From positions 1-64,000 of the forward strand of contig NZ_CADIKB010000027.1 of the NCBI RefSeq assembly GCF_902859825.1: DNA of 64,000 nt. The letters run 5' to 3'. Within the stretch, counting starts at the first letter, position 1. The number at the start of each line of letters is the position of its first letter. The translations under genes and the position numbers were made by a program. Shown one piece after another: positions 17,005-25,073 of this stretch. Under the pieces are notes generated by a model. The model did no database searches. It had not been told where the DNA came from and saw only the letters and a list, made by a program, of their open reading frames with translations. The DNA comes from Paraburkholderia phenoliruptrix (GTDB lineage Bacteria; Pseudomonadota; Gammaproteobacteria; Burkholderiales; Burkholderiaceae).

Positions 17005-17451
17005 CTATTTGGCGAGCGCGGCTTTGACCTGCGCGGAAACCGCCGTCATGTCAGCGCGACCGGCGAGTTTCGGCTTCAGCACGCCCATCACCTTGCCCAT
17101 GTCCTGCGGACCGGCCGCGCCGGTTTGCGCGACGGCGGCCTGTACTTCGGCCAAGACTTCCGCGTCGGACATCTGCTCGGGCATATACGTGGAAAGAATG
17201 GCGAGCTCGGCCTTTTCCTTGTCCGCGAGATCCGTGCGGCCCGCGCCTTCGAACTGGCTGATCGAGTCCTTGCGCTGCTTGATCATCTTGTCGACGACGG
17301 CGGTCACCGCGGCGTCGTCGAGAGTGACGCGCTCGTCGACTTCACGTTGCTTGATCGCGGCGAGCAAGAGCCGGATCGTGCCAAGACGCTCGGTCTCGCG
17401 TGCGCGCATGGCGGCTTTCATATCGTCGTTGATCCGGTCTTTGAGGCTCAT
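17005..17451 (-). CDS. GatB/YqeY domain-containing protein
   Basis: A 148-residue helical protein of the YqeY family (RETERLGTIRLLLAAIKQRE; YMPEQMSDAEVLAEVQAAV; GAAGPQDMGKVMGVLKPKLAG). The domain resembles the tail of the GatB amidotransferase subunit, which contacts tRNA, but a stand-alone YqeY has no proven activity. The frame begins GTG-ATG; the ATG at 17451 follows AGGTGA closely. It lies between rpsU and dnaG, a usual position in betaproteobacteria. Confidence 0.92.
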   Translation of the reverse strand: MSLKDRINDDMKAAMRARETERLGTIRLLLAAIKQREVDERVTLDDAAVTAVVDKMIKQRKDSISQFEGAGRTDLADKEKAELAILSTYMPEQMSDAEVLAEVQAAVAQTGAAGPQDMGKVMGVLKPKLAGRADMTAVSAQVKAALAK

Positions 17452-17525
17452 CACTCACCTGAATGCGTTGAAAGTTGAGAACCGGCCGCGTCGGCCCACA
17501 CATCAGCATGCGCATGAACACAAAC

Positions 17526-17555
17526 ACCCGCTTGGGACGGCTTCCTCAAGCGGGT
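17526..17555 (-). terminator. Candidate terminator between rpsU and yqeY
   Basis: Stem ACCCGCTTG/CAAGCGGGT (9 bp) with a 12-nt loop, followed on the minus strand by a T-rich but broken tail (GTTTGTGTT). Partial termination here would let rpsU be expressed above dnaG, as known for this type of operon. Confidence 0.5.
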
Positions 17556-17612
17556 TGGCGCAATATGCGTAGTGGATGCGACCCTGCCGGGTGGTCTGAA
17601 AAGACCGTGTTT

Positions 17613-17643
17613 CCGGTGACAGTACCCGTTGTACCGTCACCGG
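17613..17643 (-). other. Strong hairpin downstream of rpsU
   Basis: CCGGTGAC and GTAC pair with GTAC and GTCACCGG around the loop CCGTT, with one mismatch. It starts 46 nt after the rpsU stop. No T-run follows directly, so it may be a transcript-end stabiliser or processing site rather than a terminator. Confidence 0.4.
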
Positions 17644-17688
17644 TTGGATGCCGCTACCCGTTGGCCCGGAACGGCGGCAACACCAGAA

Positions 17689-17901
17689 TCAGTAGAACTT
17701 CTTGGGCAGCATCTGACTGCGCAGACGCTTGAAATGACGCTTGACCGCGGCTGCCTTCTTGCGCTTGCGTTCAGCTGTAGGCTTTTCGTAAAACTCGCGC
17801 GCACGAAGTTCAGTCAGCAAGCCGTTTTTCTCCATGGTGCGCTTGAAACGGCGCATGGCGACTTCAAACGGCTCGTTGTCTTTTACGCGGATGGTCGTCA
17901 T
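17689..17901 (-). CDS. rpsU: 30S ribosomal protein S21
   Basis: A 70-residue basic protein, full length for S21 (MTTIRVKDNEPFEVAMRRFK; then ELRAREFYEKPTAERKRKKA). S21 binds the 3' domain of 16S rRNA and helps the start of translation. It is the first gene of the rpsU-yqeY-dnaG-rpoD cluster. A TATACT -10 box lies 32 bp before the ATG, and hairpins follow the gene. Confidence 0.97.
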   Translation of the reverse strand: MTTIRVKDNEPFEVAMRRFKRTMEKNGLLTELRAREFYEKPTAERKRKKAAAVKRHFKRLRSQMLPKKFY

Positions 17902-17933
17902 TTTTCAATAACGGAACTTTGTAAAGGTTCAGG

Positions 17934-17939
17934 AGTATA
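17934..17939 (-). promoter_or_regulatory. Candidate rpsU promoter (-10 box)
   Basis: TATACT on the minus strand, with TGGCTT 16 bp upstream as a possible -35 box. It lies 32 bp before the rpsU start and would drive the whole cluster. Confidence 0.45.
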
Positions 17940-17969
17940 GCAGAGCTTTTACACAAAGCCACTGCGCCG

Positions 17970-19187
17970 TCAAGCCCCACGGGCATACTCGGCGGCGGCC
18001 TGGCCGGCCGCCACGCCCGACGCCCAGGCCCACTGAAAATTGTAGCCGCCGAGCCAGCCGGTCACGTCCACCGCCTCGCCGATAAAGTACAGGCCCGGCG
18101 CGCGGGCGCTCATCATGGTCGCCGACGAAAGATCGCGCGTGTCCACGCCGCCGCGCGTCACTTCGGCCTTGCGGTAGCCTTCGGTGCCGTTCGGCGTGAG
18201 CGTCCAGCGCGACAGCGCCTCGCCGATACGCCGCAGCGACTTGTCCGGCAGATCCGCCACGCGCGCCTCCGCGGGAATCTCGTGGGTCTCGAGCCACACG
18301 TGCGCGAGCCGCTGCGGCACCCATTCCGACAACAGATTCGCGATCTGCCGGCGCGTTCCGGTCTTCGCCTCGAGCAGCGCGGCAGCGGCGTCCCGGTTCG
18401 GCAGCAAATCGATGTGAATCGGCTCGCCCGGCTGCCAGTAGCTCGAGATCTGCAGCACGCCGGGCCCGGACAGGCCGCGGTGGGTGAGCAGCAGATCTTC
18501 TTCGAATTCGGCGCCGGTCTTTTTGTTGCCGGTCGCGATCCGCACCTCCAGCGACACGCCCGAGAGCGCCGAAAACGGCTCCCAGTCGGCGGCGGCAAAC
18601 GTCAGCGGGACGAGCGCCGGGCGCGTGTCGATCAGCTTGTGGCCGAACTGCTTCGCGAGACGGAACGCGAAATCCGTCGCGCCGATTTTCGGAATCGACA
18701 AGCCGCCGGTGGCGACGACGAGCGCCCGCGCCGCAATCGGACCGGCATTCGTGTCGAGCGTGAAGCGGCCTTCCGCGTCCTGCCTCACCTCCTGGACGGA
18801 CAACGGCGTGCGCCAGGCGACGCGCCCCGCGTCGCACTCGTTCTTCAGCACATTGATGACCGCGTCGCTCGATTCGTTGCAGAACAGCTGCCCTTTGTGC
18901 TTCTCATGCCAGGTCACATGATGGCGCTTGAGCAAGGCCATGAAGTCGCGCGGCGTGTAGCGGGCGAGCGCCGAGCGGCAAAAATGCGGATTCGCCGACA
19001 AATAATTACCGGGGCCCGCATACAGATTCGTGAAGTTGCAGCGGCCCCCGCCGGAAATGCGGATCTTTTCCGCGAGACGCTGCGAGTGGTCGATCAGCAC
19101 CACGCGCCGGCCCAATTGTCCGGCCACGGCCGCACACATCATGCCGGCCGCGCCTGCGCCGATCACCGCGATATCGAAAGATTCCAT
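17970..19187 (-). CDS. HI0933/BaiN-type NAD(P)/FAD-dependent oxidoreductase
   Basis: A 405-residue flavoprotein. The N-terminal dinucleotide-binding motif is AVIGAGAAGMMCA, followed by KIRISGGGRCNFTN, the hallmark of the HI0933 family, and ALVVATGGLSIPKIGATDF. The C-terminal FAD contact is PGLYFIGEAVDVTGWLGGYN. Family members are poorly characterised; some reduce unsaturated steroid or lipid substrates. It lies upstream of rpsU on the minus strand and is divergent from tsaD, sharing a 112-bp intergenic region. Confidence 0.88.
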   Translation of the reverse strand: MESFDIAVIGAGAAGMMCAAVAGQLGRRVVLIDHSQRLAEKIRISGGGRCNFTNLYAGPGNYLSANPHFCRSALARYTPRDFMALLKRHHVTWHEKHKGQLFCNESSDAVINVLKNECDAGRVAWRTPLSVQEVRQDAEGRFTLDTNAGPIAARALVVATGGLSIPKIGATDFAFRLAKQFGHKLIDTRPALVPLTFAAADWEPFSALSGVSLEVRIATGNKKTGAEFEEDLLLTHRGLSGPGVLQISSYWQPGEPIHIDLLPNRDAAAALLEAKTGTRRQIANLLSEWVPQRLAHVWLETHEIPAEARVADLPDKSLRRIGEALSRWTLTPNGTEGYRKAEVTRGGVDTRDLSSATMMSARAPGLYFIGEAVDVTGWLGGYNFQWAWASGVAAGQAAAEYARGA

Positions 19188-19233
19188 GGGGCCGCATTGT
19201 ACCTGCGTGTCTGCGAGGGCTTGGCCGCGCTGC

Positions 19234-19239
19234 TATACT
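19234..19239 (+). promoter_or_regulatory. Candidate tsaD promoter (-10 box)
   Basis: TATACT lies 61 bp upstream of the tsaD ATG, in the gap between it and the divergent flavoprotein gene. No consensus -35 box is seen. Confidence 0.35.
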
Positions 19240-19299
19240 TTCAGGCTTATCTTTTTGCGTTTCCGGGCTGCTCGGCAGAGCCTGCCAAACCCATCTCAC

Positions 19300-20328
19300 A
19301 TGCTCGTTCTCGGCATCGAAAGCTCCTGCGACGAAACCGGCCTCGCGCTCTACGACACGGAGCGTGGCCTGCTCGCGCACGCGCTGCATTCGCAAATCGC
19401 CATGCACCGCGAGTACGGCGGCGTCGTGCCCGAACTGGCCTCGCGCGACCATATCCGGCGCGCGCTGCCCTTGCTCGAAGAAGTGATGCAGCGCGCGGGC
19501 GCCGCACGCGCCGACATCGACGCCATTGCCTATACGCAAGGCCCGGGGCTCGCGGGCGCGCTGCTGGTCGGCGCGAGCGTGGCGAATTCGCTCGCCATGG
19601 CGTGGGACAAGCCGACCATCGGCATCCATCATCTCGAAGGACACTTGCTGTCGCCGCTGCTCGTCAACGAGCCGCCGCCGTTTCCGTTCGTGGCGCTGCT
19701 GGTGTCGGGCGGCCATACGCAGCTCATGCGCGTGACCGACGTGGGCGTGTACGAAACGCTCGGCGAAACGCTCGACGACGCCGCCGGCGAAGCCTTCGAC
19801 AAAACCGCCAAGCTGCTCGGCCTCGGCTATCCGGGCGGGCCGGAAGTTTCGCGCATGGCGGAGTTCGGCACGCCGGGCGCGGTGGTCCTGCCGCGGCCCA
19901 TGCTGCATTCCGGCGACCTCGATTTCAGCTTCAGCGGCCTGAAGACCGCCGTGCTCACGCACGCCAAAAAGCTCGGCGGCGCCAACATCTGCGAGCAGGC
20001 GAAGGCGGATCTGGCACGCGGTTTCGTCGACGCAGCCGTCGACGTGCTGGCCACCAAGTCGCTGGCCGCGCTCAAGCGCACGAAGCTGAACCGGCTCGTG
20101 GTCGCTGGGGGTGTGGGCGCGAACCGGCAATTGCGTGAGGCGCTTTCGGCGGCGGCGCACAAGCGCAACTTCTATGTGCACTACCCGGATCTGTCGCTGT
20201 GCACGGACAACGGCGCCATGATCGCGCTGGCCGGCGCATTGCGGCTGCAGCGTTGGCCAGAGCAATCGGGCAAAGACTACGCTTTTACGGTTAAGCCGCG
20301 CTGGGATCTGACATCGCTTGCGCGGTAG
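19300..20328 (+). CDS. tsaD: tRNA N6-adenosine threonylcarbamoyltransferase TsaD
   Basis: A 342-residue ASKHA-fold protein, full length. The opening VLGIESSCDETGLALYD is the phosphate-binding loop, and IHHLEGHLLSP carries the metal-binding His111 and His115. VVAGGVGANRQLREAL and LCTDNGAMIALAG complete the family pattern. TsaD transfers the threonylcarbamoyl group to A37 of ANN-decoding tRNAs, acting with TsaB and TsaE. The frame is open further upstream, but the ATG at 19300 gives the standard N-terminus. Confidence 0.97.
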   Translation: MLVLGIESSCDETGLALYDTERGLLAHALHSQIAMHREYGGVVPELASRDHIRRALPLLEEVMQRAGAARADIDAIAYTQGPGLAGALLVGASVANSLAMAWDKPTIGIHHLEGHLLSPLLVNEPPPFPFVALLVSGGHTQLMRVTDVGVYETLGETLDDAAGEAFDKTAKLLGLGYPGGPEVSRMAEFGTPGAVVLPRPMLHSGDLDFSFSGLKTAVLTHAKKLGGANICEQAKADLARGFVDAAVDVLATKSLAALKRTKLNRLVVAGGVGANRQLREALSAAAHKRNFYVHYPDLSLCTDNGAMIALAGALRLQRWPEQSGKDYAFTVKPRWDLTSLAR

Positions 20329-20391
20329 GCTTCGGATAAAGCTTCGGATAAAGCGTCGGATTACGCGCCACGATCTGACAGCCGAACAAAC

Positions 20392-20418
20392 AAAAGCCGC
20401 TCGAAAGAGCGGCTTTTT
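20392..20418. terminator. Bidirectional rho-independent terminator between tsaD and folE2
   Basis: Stem AGCCGCTC/GAGCGGCT with a GAAA loop, with a T5 run on the plus side and an A4 run on the other. It lies 64 bp after tsaD and 60 bp after folE2, which converge. Confidence 0.85.
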
Positions 20419-20478
20419 CATGAGGTCCTTCTGACGTTCGTGATCTGATCCGTCGCTGCAGGGAACCGACTGCGGGCT

Positions 20479-21285
20479 TCAGACCCCGCGCTTGTCGCGC
20501 TCGATCACGGCATAGGCGCTGTGATTGTGGATCGACTCGAAGTTTTCCGCCTCCAGCACATACGCGACGATCCGCTCGTCCGCGTTCAGACGCTGTGCAA
20601 CGTCGCGCACCAGGTCCTCGACGAATTTCGGATTTTCGTAGGCGCGCTCGGTCACGAACTTCTCATCCGGACGCTTGAGCAGGCCCCACAGTTCGCACGA
20701 CGCTTCTTCCTCGGCGATACGGATCAGGTCTTCCACCGCGATCTCGCCCGCCAGTTCCGCGTTGATCGTGACGTGCGAGCGCTGGTTGTGCGCGCCGTAC
20801 TGCGAGATCTTCTTCGAACACGGGCAGAGGCTCGTGACCGGCACCATCACTTTGAGGAACAGGCGCGTCGCGCCATTGCGTGTCTCGCCGCTCAGCGTGA
20901 CCTCGTAGTCGAGCAGGCTTTGCACGCCCGACACGGGCGCCGTCTTGTTCACGAAGTAGGGGAACGACACTTCGATGCGGCCCGCCTCTGCCTCGAGTTT
21001 TTCGAGCATGGCGGCGAGCATCGCGCGGAAGGTGGCCGGTTCGAGCGGCGCCTTGTTTTCTTCGAGCAACGCAACGAAGCGCGACATGTGCGTGCCTTTC
21101 TGATCGGCAGGCAAATGCACGTCGAGATTCCACGTGCCGACCGTCGGCTGCACGTCGCCGCTGGATGTACGCACCGTCAGCGGATGGCGCACCGCCTTGA
21201 CGCCAACCCGCTGAATCGGAATCTGTCGGGTATCAGGCGTGCTTTGCACGTCGGGCATCACAAAGGCGGGATTCATCTGATTCAT
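20479..21285 (-). CDS. folE2: GTP cyclohydrolase FolE2 (type IB)
   Basis: A 268-residue enzyme that converts GTP to dihydroneopterin triphosphate, the first step of folate synthesis. The family motif is TSLCPCSKKISQYGAHNQRS, with the catalytic Cys at about 154, and EEASCELWGLLKRPDEKFV follows. Unlike zinc-dependent FolE, FolE2 can use other metals and is often induced when zinc is short. It is transcribed in the same direction as dxs, but about 320 bp separate them and the gap holds strong hairpins, so it may have its own control. Confidence 0.95.
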   Translation of the reverse strand: MNQMNPAFVMPDVQSTPDTRQIPIQRVGVKAVRHPLTVRTSSGDVQPTVGTWNLDVHLPADQKGTHMSRFVALLEENKAPLEPATFRAMLAAMLEKLEAEAGRIEVSFPYFVNKTAPVSGVQSLLDYEVTLSGETRNGATRLFLKVMVPVTSLCPCSKKISQYGAHNQRSHVTINAELAGEIAVEDLIRIAEEEASCELWGLLKRPDEKFVTERAYENPKFVEDLVRDVAQRLNADERIVAYVLEAENFESIHNHSAYAVIERDKRGV

Positions 21286-21365
21286 GTTGTTGTCCTTTCA
21301 GGAAGACGCCGGCCCGCTCCCCAGTGGTTCGCTTCACGGGAGTTTCGCTGAAAGAGGAAACTTGC

Positions 21366-21498
21366 CCCGTTAGACGAACGCCCGATTGACGGCGTTCGCG
21401 AAGCGACGGGTTCGGGAGGCGCCAGTTGCCGCGCGAAGCAGAAATCGCAACGGCAAACGCCGGCCCCTGCCGGCGTTCCATGGTGGGCACAGCCCACC
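21366..21498 (-). other. Structured leader upstream of folE2
   Basis: Three strong helices lie in the 320-bp gap before folE2: 21482-21498 (GGTGGGC/GCCCACC, 3-nt loop), 21456-21477 (AACGCCGGC/GCCGGCGTT, 4-nt loop) and 21366-21410 (CGAACGCC/GGCGTTCG closed outside by CCCGT/ACGGG). On the minus strand they come before the start codon. An open frame also runs through the region, so a leader peptide cannot be excluded. I do not recognise a known riboswitch class. A weaker 8-bp stem at 21576-21601 follows dxs and may be its terminator. Confidence 0.45.
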
Positions 21499-21605
21499 GG
21501 GTCACTTGTAATTTCCCTCGCCGCCCGCGCCGTTTATCGCGAGCCGCGCCGCGTTGCAGATCGAGGCGCTAACCGGTTGCTTAACGAGGACGCTAAGCAA
21601 CGTGC

Positions 21606-23513
21606 TTAAGCGACCCGCTTCACCGACGATTGACCGCCGACCGCACCGCTCGACAGAAAGCGCTCGCGAATCGACTTGGCGATGCCCGCGGCGTCCAGCC
21701 CGCATGCGGCGAGCAGCTTGGCCGGATCACCATGGTCGATGAAGCGGTCAGGGAGGCCCAATTGTAGTACGGGCCGCATAACCCCACTCTCGAGCAGGGC
21801 TTCGACGCATGCCGAGCCGGCGCCGCCCATCACGCAGCCTTCTTCGACAGTGACAATGGCGTCGTGCGTCTCTGCCAGTTCGCGCACGAGTTCGGCGTCG
21901 AGCGGCTTGACGAAACGCATGTTGGCCACCGTGGCGTCGAGCTGTTCGGCCGCGGCGAGCGACGGCGCGACCATCGTGCCGAACGCGAGGATCGCAATGC
22001 GCTTGCCCGCAGGCTGCGAGGTTTCGCGGCGCACTTCGCCCTTGCCGACCGGCAGCGCGGCCATTTGCTTGACCGTCGCGACGCCGGTCCCGGCGCCGCG
22101 CGGATAGCGAACCGCCGTCGGGCAAGACTGCTGCAGCGCCGTGTACAGCATCTGGCGAGACTCGTTTTCATCCGACGGGACCATCACCATCATGTTCGGG
22201 ATGCAGCGCATGAACGCGAGGTCGTACGCGCCCGCGTGGGTCGCGCCGTCCGCGCCCACGAGACCCGCACGGTCGATGGCGAACACCACCGGCAGGTTTT
22301 GCAGCGCGACGTCGTGAATCAGCTGGTCATAGGCACGTTGCAGGAACGTGGAGTAGATCGCGACGACCGGCTTCATGCCCTCGGCGGCGAGGCCGCCCGC
22401 GAACGTAACCGCATGCTGCTCCGCGATGCCGACGTCGAAGTAGCGATCCGGGAAGCGCTTCTCGAACTCGACCATGCCCGAGCCCTCACGCATGGCCGGC
22501 GTGATGCCGACTACGCGCGAGTCCAGCTCGGCGGCGTCGCACAGCCATTCGCCGAACACCTGCGTGTAGGTTTTCTTCGACGGCGAGACAGCCGGCTTGA
22601 TGCCCTCGGCCGGGTTGAACTTGCCCGGGCCGTGGTACAGCACCGGATCGGCCTCGGCAAGCTTGTAGCCTTGGCCCTTCTTCGTCACCACGTGCAGGAA
22701 TTGCGGACCGCGCAGTTCCTTGATGTTCTGCAGCGTGGGAATGAGCGAATCCAGGTCGTGACCGTCGATCGGCCCGATGTAGTTGAAGCCGAATTCCTCG
22801 AACAGCGTAGCCGGCACGATCATGCCCTTCGCGTGCTCTTCGAGCTTGCGGGCCAGATCGAGCATGGGCGGAGCCACGCGCAACACGCGCTCGACGCCCG
22901 CGCGCGCGGCCGCGTAGAAGCGGCCCGACATGAGCCGCGCCAGATGGCGGTTGAGCGCGCCGACCGGCGGCGAAATCGACATGTCGTTGTCGTTGAGGAT
23001 GACGAGCAGCGGCACGTCGTCTTCGACGCCGGCGTTGTTCATGGCCTCGAAAGCCATGCCCGCCGTCATCGCGCCGTCGCCGATCACCGCAATGCCCATG
23101 CGGTTGTCGCCCTGCAGCTTGCTCGCGATCGCCATGCCGAGCGCCGCCGAAATCGACGTGCTGGAGTGCGCCGTGCCGAACGTGTCGTATTCCGACTCGT
23201 CGCGCTTCGGAAAGCCCGAAATGCCGCCCAACTGACGCAGCGTGCTCATGCGGTCGCGGCGGCCGGTCAGGATCTTGTGCGGATACGTCTGATGGCCGAC
23301 GTCCCACACGATGCGGTCGTGCGGCGTATCGAAGACGTAATGCAGAGCAATGGTCAACTCGACCGTGCCGAGGTTGGACGAGAGATGGCCGCCCGTCTGC
23401 GACACGCTGTCGAGCACAAAAGCGCGCAACTCGTCGGCAAGCGGTTGCAATTGGCGGCGATCGAGGCGGCGCAGGGCGGCCGGGTCGTCGATGGTTTTCA
23501 GCAAGTCGTACAT
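21606..23513 (-). CDS. dxs: 1-deoxy-D-xylulose-5-phosphate synthase
   Basis: A 635-residue thiamine-diphosphate enzyme that joins pyruvate and glyceraldehyde-3-phosphate, the first step of the MEP isoprenoid route. Visible family blocks are HYVFDTPHDRIVWDVGHQ, GDGAMTAGMAFEAMNN with the NDNDMSIS segment (the GDG-N thiamine-binding motif), GIAEQHAVTFAGGLA and DRAGLVGADGATHAG. The frame is open to 23558, but the ATG at 23513 (MYDLLKTIDDP) gives the usual N-terminus. It lies 85 bp downstream of ispA; both feed the same pathway. Confidence 0.97.
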   Translation of the reverse strand: MYDLLKTIDDPAALRRLDRRQLQPLADELRAFVLDSVSQTGGHLSSNLGTVELTIALHYVFDTPHDRIVWDVGHQTYPHKILTGRRDRMSTLRQLGGISGFPKRDESEYDTFGTAHSSTSISAALGMAIASKLQGDNRMGIAVIGDGAMTAGMAFEAMNNAGVEDDVPLLVILNDNDMSISPPVGALNRHLARLMSGRFYAAARAGVERVLRVAPPMLDLARKLEEHAKGMIVPATLFEEFGFNYIGPIDGHDLDSLIPTLQNIKELRGPQFLHVVTKKGQGYKLAEADPVLYHGPGKFNPAEGIKPAVSPSKKTYTQVFGEWLCDAAELDSRVVGITPAMREGSGMVEFEKRFPDRYFDVGIAEQHAVTFAGGLAAEGMKPVVAIYSTFLQRAYDQLIHDVALQNLPVVFAIDRAGLVGADGATHAGAYDLAFMRCIPNMMVMVPSDENESRQMLYTALQQSCPTAVRYPRGAGTGVATVKQMAALPVGKGEVRRETSQPAGKRIAILAFGTMVAPSLAAAEQLDATVANMRFVKPLDAELVRELAETHDAIVTVEEGCVMGGAGSACVEALLESGVMRPVLQLGLPDRFIDHGDPAKLLAACGLDAAGIAKSIRERFLSSGAVGGQSSVKRVA

Positions 23514-23598
23514 CGTCGTTCCATTGTAGGAAAACTTACGCGCCCGCACTTCATACACGCGCCTTGTGGGGACGGCGCGCGGCGGCGGGCTTTCGCGT

Positions 23599-24480
23599 TC
23601 AGCTGACCCGGTTCACCACCAGGTCGGCCAATTCGGCCAGACGCTGCGCACGCGCGCCGAACGGCGCGAGCGCAGCGTGCGCGTCGCTGCGCAACTGTGC
23701 GGCGAGCGCACGCGAAGCGTCGAGCCCAATAATCGACACGTAGGTCGGCTTGCCGTCCTTGGCGTCCTTGCCTGCTGTCTTGCCGAGCGTCGCGGAGTCG
23801 GTCGTGACGTCGAGAATGTCGTCGACGACCTGAAACGCGAGGCCGACCGCGGCCGAGTAGGCGTCGAGCGAACGCATGGCGTTCGCGTCCGGCGCTTCGC
23901 CCGCCAGCGCGCCCATGCGCACCGCGGCACGCAGCAGCGCGCCGGTCTTCATGCGGTGCATGGTTTCGAGTTGCTCGCGCGTGAGGGTGTGGCCGACGCT
24001 CGCGAGGTCGATTGCCTGACCGCCGCACATGCCGATGGAACCGCTCGCAAGAGCCAGTTCGCGCACGAGGGCGGCCTGTTGCGCCGGCGCAAGGACGTCC
24101 GACGTCAGCGCGACGAACGCCTGCGATTGCAGCGCGTCGCCGACCAGCAGCGCCGTCGCTTCGTCATACTTGACGTGCACCGTGGGCTTGCCGCGACGCA
24201 GCGCGTCGTCGTCCATGCAAGGCATGTCGTCGTGCACGAGCGAATACACGTGGATCATTTCGAGCGCTGCGGCGGCCGCGTCGAGGCACTCGGCGCGCGC
24301 GCCGGTCAGCTCGCCTGCTGCATGGCACAGCAACGGGCGGACCCGCTTGCCGCCGCCCAGCACCGCGTAGCGCATGGCCTCGTGCAGTTTGGCGGGCTCG
24401 ATGGTTTCAGCCGGCAAATAATGTTCGAGTGCCGCTTCGACGCGCCCGAGCACCGAGCGCATCCATTGTTCGAATGTCAT
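23599..24480 (-). CDS. ispA: Polyprenyl (farnesyl) diphosphate synthase
   Basis: A 293-residue all-helical prenyltransferase. The first aspartate-rich motif is DDMPCMDDD in LVHDDMPCMDDDALRRGKPT and the second is FQVVDDILD. GGGKRVRPLL is the N-terminal substrate-binding block. It condenses DMAPP with isopentenyl diphosphate to make farnesyl diphosphate. The upstream open frame to 24597 overlaps xseB; the ATG at 24480 overlaps the xseB stop by 4 bp, showing translational coupling. It lies between xseB and dxs, a common order. Confidence 0.95.
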   Translation of the reverse strand: MTFEQWMRSVLGRVEAALEHYLPAETIEPAKLHEAMRYAVLGGGKRVRPLLCHAAGELTGARAECLDAAAAALEMIHVYSLVHDDMPCMDDDALRRGKPTVHVKYDEATALLVGDALQSQAFVALTSDVLAPAQQAALVRELALASGSIGMCGGQAIDLASVGHTLTREQLETMHRMKTGALLRAAVRMGALAGEAPDANAMRSLDAYSAAVGLAFQVVDDILDVTTDSATLGKTAGKDAKDGKPTYVSIIGLDASRALAAQLRSDAHAALAPFGARAQRLAELADLVVNRVS

Positions 24481-24785
24481 AGGTCGTCCCCGCTCCCAGT
24501 AGCGGCTGTTCCTGCTGTATTCACGGGCAAGGGCTTGAGCGTCTCGCCGTCGAGCACGCGCACCTGCTGCTCCACCTTCTCGAGCTGCTGCTGGCAAAAC
24601 GCCACGAGAGCCGCGCCGCGCCGATAGGCGGAGAGCGACTCCTCGAGGCTCAGATTGCCGCTTTCCATGCGCGCGACGAGCCCTTCCAGCTCTGCCTGCG
24701 CCGCCTCGTAATTGTCGGGCAGCGGCGTGTTGTCGACGCCCTCGCCCGGGGCCGCAGCGGCATCGTTCGACGCGGTCTTCGCCAT
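24477..24785 (-). CDS. xseB: Exodeoxyribonuclease VII small subunit
   Basis: A 102-residue helical protein with the family block YEAAQAELEGLVARMESGNL and SLEESLSAYRRGAALVAFCQ. XseB binds the large subunit XseA, which is not in the window. A longer start at 24797 is possible; neither has a clear ribosome-binding site. It is the first gene of the xseB-ispA-dxs run. Confidence 0.92.
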   Translation of the reverse strand: MAKTASNDAAAAPGEGVDNTPLPDNYEAAQAELEGLVARMESGNLSLEESLSAYRRGAALVAFCQQQLEKVEQQVRVLDGETLKPLPVNTAGTAATGSGDDL

Positions 24786-24996
24786 GAATAGTCGCAAAAA
24801 TTAAAACAAGTCGGACATTCTACGGCAAAAGCGACAAATGGGATTTGCCAGCCCGCCTTCTGCCCGCTCGGCCGCCTGCGTGCGCCCCGCCAGTCTCGCA
24901 GAAAAAAATCGATCGGTCTGTGCCGAAAAAGCCGAACTTTCCCGACATTTTTGACCCAAATCAGTGACTTAACCGCCCCAAGGAAGGGGAAACAGG

Positions 24997-25002
24997 TATA
25001 AT
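24997..25002 (+). promoter_or_regulatory. Candidate promoter of the Rieske oxygenase gene
   Basis: A perfect TATAAT lies 71 bp before the preferred start. No consensus -35 element is found at the usual distance (TTGACC at 24951 is too far). Confidence 0.4.
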
Positions 25003-25073
25003 CTCGGGCTCCCTAAATCGAATCTTCGATGGTTGGGTTGTTCACTGCTTTCACGTCTTCATCGGGAGTGGGA

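Noticed and set aside
21233..21505. A 90-residue minus-strand frame through the folE2 leader
   Set aside because: It overlaps the folE2 start, and its sequence coincides with strong hairpins; I describe the region as a leader and mention the frame only as a caveat.
24951..25002. TTGACC with TATAAT as a complete promoter for the Rieske gene
   Set aside because: The two elements are about 40 bp apart, too far for one promoter; only the -10 is kept.
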